A stretch of 64,000 nt of DNA. Origin: Candidatus Magasanikiibacteriota bacterium. GTDB lineage: Bacteria > Patescibacteriota > Patescibacteriia > Magasanikbacterales > UBA922. Location of the stretch: positions 1-64,000 of the forward strand of contig DOYU01000010.1 in NCBI GenBank assembly GCA_003518365.1, in the 5' to 3' direction. This document shows positions 60,938 through 64,000 of this stretch, piece after piece. The notes beneath the pieces were generated by a model. The model saw only the letters and a list, made by a program, of their open reading frames with translations. It made no database searches and was not told the origin of the DNA. A program made the position numbers and the translations under genes. The number at the start of each line of letters is the position of its first letter. The first letter of the stretch is position 1.

Positions 60938-61846
60938 TCAAGTCTTCAAATAACGACGCATTGCAATCATACTGGATATCAAGGTGAGAAAAAAGACAAT
61001 TCCAAACTGGATACCAGCGAGTGAGAGTATATGCGAAAAATAGTAATTTGTCAAGAATTTTGGATCTCCTAAAATTACCCCCAAATATGGGTCAAGTATC
61101 CCCGTTGCACCGTATACCAAAAGAACGGCTATCCCTACGCTTAGGATACTAAAGAGAATAGACTCAACAATATAGGGTCCTTGGACAAACCAGTTGGTTG
61201 CTCCCACGAGTTTTTTGATACTGATTTCAATACGCTGTGTATAAATTGCGACGCGAATCGTATTAAAAATGATGAGAAATGCAATAATGGCAAAAAAAGC
61301 AGTAAGAGCAAACGAAAAATGCTCTACATTTTTTGTAATGACATCAATTTTTTGAATTGCGCCCTGAGTATCCGTAAATGTCTTTGATTCAACAATAGTT
61401 TCATATTCCGGCACACTCAGATCATCAATAACCGTCACATAATCTGCAGGGTCCTTTGTTTTTACAACAATAGTTGCACCAAGTGGATTCTCCGCGAGCT
61501 CTTCAAGAGAGGCTAAAATATTTTCATTATCCTTGTACAGATTTTTAAAATTTTGTAACACTTCATCCTGAGATAAAAAGGTAGCGTGAGTGACTTGTGG
61601 AAGTGATGCAATGTATGTGTACACTTCATCTATTTCATCAGCAGTTGCCTCAGGTGAAAGATAAATACTTACATCTATCTGCTCACGAATAGACGTTGTT
61701 GCCTCATTGGTCACGAGCCTGATAAAGAGGAGCGTATTGACCGACAACAACATCAAAACAAGTACAAAAATTGTCATAAAAGACAATCCTATATTTCGTA
61801 CAATATCTTGCAATGCAAAGCTAACAATGCGTAAAAAAGAATACAT
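60938..61846 (-). CDS. ftsX: Cell division protein FtsX
   Basis: FtsX is the membrane half of the FtsEX complex that activates wall hydrolases at division. The 302 residues show an N-terminal membrane helix, an extracellular loop of about 110 residues, and three C-terminal helices with IRVAIYTQRIEISIKKLVGATNWFVQGPYIVESI typical of FtsX. An M23 hydrolase with a coiled coil, at 24646, is a plausible target. It lies 2 bases after ftsE. Confidence 0.94.
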   Translation of the reverse strand: MYSFLRIVSFALQDIVRNIGLSFMTIFVLVLMLLSVNTLLFIRLVTNEATTSIREQIDVSIYLSPEATADEIDEVYTYIASLPQVTHATFLSQDEVLQNFKNLYKDNENILASLEELAENPLGATIVVKTKDPADYVTVIDDLSVPEYETIVESKTFTDTQGAIQKIDVITKNVEHFSFALTAFFAIIAFLIIFNTIRVAIYTQRIEISIKKLVGATNWFVQGPYIVESILFSILSVGIAVLLVYGATGILDPYLGVILGDPKFLTNYYFSHILSLAGIQFGIVFFLTLISSMIAMRRYLKT

Positions 61847-61848
61847 AG

Positions 61849-62544
61849 CTATTGGGCAGTAGCGCTAAGATGATATTTTCCATGTTTTTCATCTGAGATG
61901 ATTTTTCCATCTTGCAATACCACGACACGTTTTCTAAGTTGATTTACAATATCTCGATTGTGCGTGACAAGTACAATCGTAGTCCCAAATTCATTAATTT
62001 TTTTCAAAATTTCCATGATCTCTTGAGTATTGATACTGTCAAGATTACCGGTAGGTTCATCTGCCACAATAATCTTTGGTCGATGTACCAGTGAACGAGC
62101 AATAACGACGCGCTGTTGTTCTCCACCGGAGAGCTGGTGTGGATATCTGTCCATTTTGTGTTTCAAACCCACAATCTCAACCACACGAGGAACGATATCC
62201 CGAATACGTTTGTATGGCTCCCCTGCCACTTGCAAGGCAAACGCAACATTTTCTTGTACTGTTTTTTTTGAAAGTAACTTAAAATCTTGAAAAATAACTC
62301 CTATCTGACGACGAAGTAACGGAATATCTGCCTGACGAATACGAGAAATATCCCATCCACCTATTTCAATCGTTCCGCTAGTCGGTTTTTCTTCTGCAAT
62401 AAGCAATTTGATGAGTGTTGTCTTGCCAGTACCACTTTGTCCTACGATTGAGACAAATTCCCCTGCATCAATAGTCAAGTCAACATCAGCAAGACCGATA
62501 CTATCAGCGGTATATTGTTTTGACACTGATTTCAGATGAATCAT
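61849..62544 (-). CDS. ftsE: Cell division ATPase FtsE
   Basis: FtsE is the ABC ATPase partner of FtsX. The 231 residues show Walker [15 protein letters not shown], signature [16 protein letters not shown], Walker [16 protein letters not shown] 62544 is chosen because homology starts at [11 protein letters not shown] and a TATACT box lies 10 bases upstream; the longer ORF frame runs into a divergent promoter. Confidence 0.95.
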   Translation of the reverse strand: MIHLKSVSKQYTADSIGLADVDLTIDAGEFVSIVGQSGTGKTTLIKLLIAEEKPTSGTIEIGGWDISRIRQADIPLLRRQIGVIFQDFKLLSKKTVQENVAFALQVAGEPYKRIRDIVPRVVEIVGLKHKMDRYPHQLSGGEQQRVVIARSLVHRPKIIVADEPTGNLDSINTQEIMEILKKINEFGTTIVLVTHNRDIVNQLRKRVVVLQDGKIISDEKHGKYHLSATAQ

Positions 62545-62609
62545 ACGAAGATCAGTATACCATACTTTATTTTTAAGCAGTAGATTTGCTGTGGGTGGAT
62601 GAAGAAATA

Positions 62610-62637
62610 TTGACAAAAAAAAATGTTCATGTACAAT
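62610..62637 (+). promoter_or_regulatory. Promoter of the orphan gene at 62664
   Basis: TTGACA (62610-62615), 16-base spacer, TACAAT (62632-62637). Confidence 0.75.
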
Positions 62638-62663
62638 TTTTAAGCTCATGTCAAGGAGGAGCG

Positions 62664-62951
62664 ATGTCATTTCAAGGGTGGATCGAACGAAAATACGGCA
62701 GTGCAAAACGAGGGCGCACCCAGAAGCTCGAAGTGCCAAGAAGTGTTCAAACGACGTGTCCTCATTGCCACAAGCTGATGACGCTCGTGGGTATCAAGAG
62801 GGAACGAGGGAAGAATGCCTTGCCAGTGGTCGTCCACATAGGCATCAACGATGATTGCTCTGCCATCGTAGCCACCAAACGACCCGATCACGGGATGTGG
62901 GGATACTTCATCGTCATCGATGAGCTGCGCGATTCTGCGCCTACGACCTGA
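62664..62951 (+). CDS. Orphan hypothetical protein, 95 aa, with strong ribosome binding site
   Basis: ATG 62664 follows an AAGGAGG placed 6 bases upstream. The protein has a basic N-terminus (GWIERKYGSAKRGRTQKL), one CPHCH motif and a beta-rich middle (LPVVVHIGINDDCSAIVATKRPDHGMWGYF). It may bind a metal through Cys/His but lacks a second CxxC. GC content is higher than in its neighbours, as with the gene at 31923. It has its own promoter and a strong terminator. No family is recognised. Confidence 0.72.
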   Translation: MSFQGWIERKYGSAKRGRTQKLEVPRSVQTTCPHCHKLMTLVGIKRERGKNALPVVVHIGINDDCSAIVATKRPDHGMWGYFIVIDELRDSAPTT

Positions 62952-62969
62952 CCGATCGCCAGAGCAACA

Positions 62970-63006
62970 AAGCCCCCGGTTTGCGAAATGCGCGAACCGG
63001 GGGCTT
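62970..63006. terminator. Strong terminator after the orphan gene
   Basis: AAGCCCCCGGTT (62970-62981) pairs perfectly with AACCGGGGGCTT (62995-63006). It also faces the tRNA-Thr gene on the other strand. Confidence 0.88.
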
Positions 63007-63028
63007 CTTCAATTTTTATTGTTTTCTG

Positions 63029-63101
63029 AGCCACCTCGGGGAGTCGAACCCCGGACCTATTCGTTACGAGTGAATTGCTCTACCAACTGAGCTAAGGCGG
63101 C
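63029..63101 (-). tRNA. tRNA-Thr(CGT)
   Basis: Cloverleaf of 73 nt: acceptor GCCGCCT/AGGTGGC (one G-U pair), D-arm GCTC/GAGC, anticodon loop CTCGTAA with anticodon CGT, T-stem CGGGG/CCCCG with loop TTCGACT. CCA is not encoded. Confidence 0.93.
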
Positions 63102-63118
63102 ATGTGAATTGCCGCAGT

Positions 63119-63148
63119 ATTCTAACTCAAAACGAGGGAGCATGTCAA
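63119..63148 (-). promoter_or_regulatory. Promoter of tRNA-Thr
   Basis: On the minus strand TTGACA (63148-63143), 18-base spacer, TAGAAT (63124-63119), 17 bases before the tRNA. Confidence 0.7.
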
Positions 63149-63159
63149 TCTATAGATCC

Positions 63160-63579
63160 TCAGGCAGATGCTTGATGTGATGTACCATACACCACATCCT
63201 CAGCCACCCATTCATCCATTTTTTGCTCTACAAATTTTACAGCATTAGTGATATCCCTCTGAACCATCAACGCGTCATAGATGTATGATAACTCCCCGCC
63301 ACTTGGAATAAACTGCTGTCGGAATCGATTACTAAACTCTCCAAAGAAAAAATCTTCTGGTTTTTTGTAACGTGTCATGAGATATTCAATGGCAATCATT
63401 TGAATCAACATGATCACTTGATCATCTCTATGTGGGTCCTCACTCCGAACCACTGTCTTCAATTTTGCGATTGCCTCACTTCTATAATCTTTTTCTTCAC
63501 TGTGATGTGCATCGAATTCTCCAAAAGAATGTTCTTCTGTGTGGTGGCGTCCTCCACTTATAGTGTCACCAGTAACCAT
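63160..63579 (-). CDS. Hypothetical protein, 139 aa
   Basis: The N-terminus is His- and Glu-rich (GRHHTEEHSFGEFDAHHSEEKD), which may bind metals; the rest is helical (VIMLIQMIAIEYLMTRYKKPEDFFFGEFSNRFRQQF). No family recognised. It is 27 bases downstream of the parvulin gene on the same strand, so probably cotranscribed. Confidence 0.7.
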   Translation of the reverse strand: MVTGDTISGGRHHTEEHSFGEFDAHHSEEKDYRSEAIAKLKTVVRSEDPHRDDQVIMLIQMIAIEYLMTRYKKPEDFFFGEFSNRFRQQFIPSGGELSYIYDALMVQRDITNAVKFVEQKMDEWVAEDVVYGTSHQASA

Positions 63580-63606
63580 AGGAGTATGGTTAAAAATAAA
63601 AATCGA

Positions 63607-64000
63607 TTATGTTGTTTGTTCTGGCGTACTGTCGATGTTTGTCGTTACATTATCTGTAGCGCTATCGGCTACAGCAAAAGGATTTGCTATGTCACTATAA
63701 ATTTTCACGTCAGCTGCTTTGAGCTGGTCTTGAAAAAATGCTGCAAAATCGTTGATAGTTTTGACATCATCTACTTGTACAATATGAATACCAAATTGGG
63801 TTTCAACAACTCCGTCATACAATTCTCCAGCAGACATAGCAAAAATGACATCTTCAAATTCAGGAATGGTAGTTCCACGATCAATCCACCCTAGATCTCC
63901 ACCTGTTTCAGATGTTCCATCACTACCAAATTCTGCAGCAAGTGAGGCAAAATCTTCTCCATCTTTAATACGCTGCAACACTTTTCCTGCCTGTGCCTTT
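63607..64000 (-). CDS. Parvulin-type peptidyl-prolyl isomerase (5' end cut by window edge)
   Basis: The frame is open to the window end; translation there reads KAQAGKVLQRIKDGEDFASLAAEFGSD, then GGDLGWIDRGTTIPEFEDVIFAMSAGELYDGVVETQFGIHIVQVDDV, the PpiC/SurA-type rotamase domain. The tail of about 50 residues is Asn/Thr-rich and disordered. It likely folds exported proteins. Confidence 0.92.
   Translation of the reverse strand, partial: KAQAGKVLQRIKDGEDFASLAAEFGSDGTSETGGDLGWIDRGTTIPEFEDVIFAMSAGELYDGVVETQFGIHIVQVDDVKTINDFAAFFQDQLKAADVKIYSDIANPFAVADSATDNVTTNIDSTPEQTT

Noticed and set aside
62545..62739. N-terminal extension of FtsE by 65 residues
   Set aside because: The extension crosses the divergent promoter and the orphan gene; FtsE homology starts at ATG 62544.
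1..64000. CRISPR arrays and cas genes
   Set aside because: No regularly spaced direct repeats were seen; the only Cas-like feature is the Cas4/AddB-type nuclease domain in the helicase, which has its own UvrD partner.

Overview
The window looks like chromosome from a Patescibacteria (Candidate Phyla Radiation) bacterium. It is AT-rich and densely packed, most start codons lack a visible Shine-Dalgarno motif, and several families are typical of that group (DUF5671 and DUF5652 membrane proteins, a prolyl-tRNA synthetase without its editing insertion, DUF5659 in the integrated element). The phylum call is inference from gene content; no rRNA marker is present.

Layout. (1) 1-24.2 kb, plus strand: a lipoprotein cyclophilin, ATP synthase epsilon, a cysteine-rich 49-residue protein with its own promoter and terminator, a UvrD-like helicase fused to an Fe-S nuclease, a membrane-anchored FAM173-like methyltransferase, a DciA-like protein, proS, the shape genes mreBCD-pbp2, greA, lysS, an RdgB-NUDIX fusion, serS, a REP-associated transposase (RAYT) with matching REP hairpins, then an envelope block (MurF-like, DegT, FemAB, FtsQ). 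(2) 24.6-29 kb, minus: M23 hydrolase, gltX, SpoU methylase, WecG-type glycosyltransferase. (3) clpB, plus strand, behind a sigma70 promoter with a CIRCE element. (4) 31.9-42.2 kb, minus: an orphan small gene, eukaryotic-type glutamine synthetase, and a long Fe-S assembly operon (Rrf2 regulator, IscS-like desulfurase, SufB, unknown protein, SufD, SufS, SufU, SufC, MIP18-like, unknown coiled-coil protein, 3Fe-4S ferredoxin). A flavin reductase diverges from it. (5) 42.9-47.8 kb: small genes, a four-helix-bundle protein flanked by heptad repeats, a second GreA-like protein, and membrane proteins.

(6) About 47.85-60.2 kb is an integrated element. Its ends carry plasmid-like genes and a large serine recombinase. 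Its middle is a more AT-rich defense cassette: a HTH regulator, a RadC-adenine methyltransferase fusion, a second D12 adenine methyltransferase, an AlwI-family restriction enzyme, a C5-cytosine methyltransferase, and a MORC/MutL-like GHKL ATPase whose C-terminus carries a HEPN-like Rx4H motif. This is the best candidate for an undescribed system. (7) The recombinase ORF runs antisense into a tRNA-Asn gene split by a group I intron (about 355 nt) in its anticodon loop, next to tRNA-Gln. FtsX/FtsE, another orphan small gene with a strong ribosome binding site, tRNA-Thr, and a parvulin cut by the right edge complete the window.

At several loci, intergenic and inside sufD and the IscS-like gene, there are heptanucleotide tandem repeats resembling cyanobacterial STRR repeats. 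Two palindromic repeat families (a paired-hairpin element inside the suf operon and a second pair at the end of sufD) accompany them.
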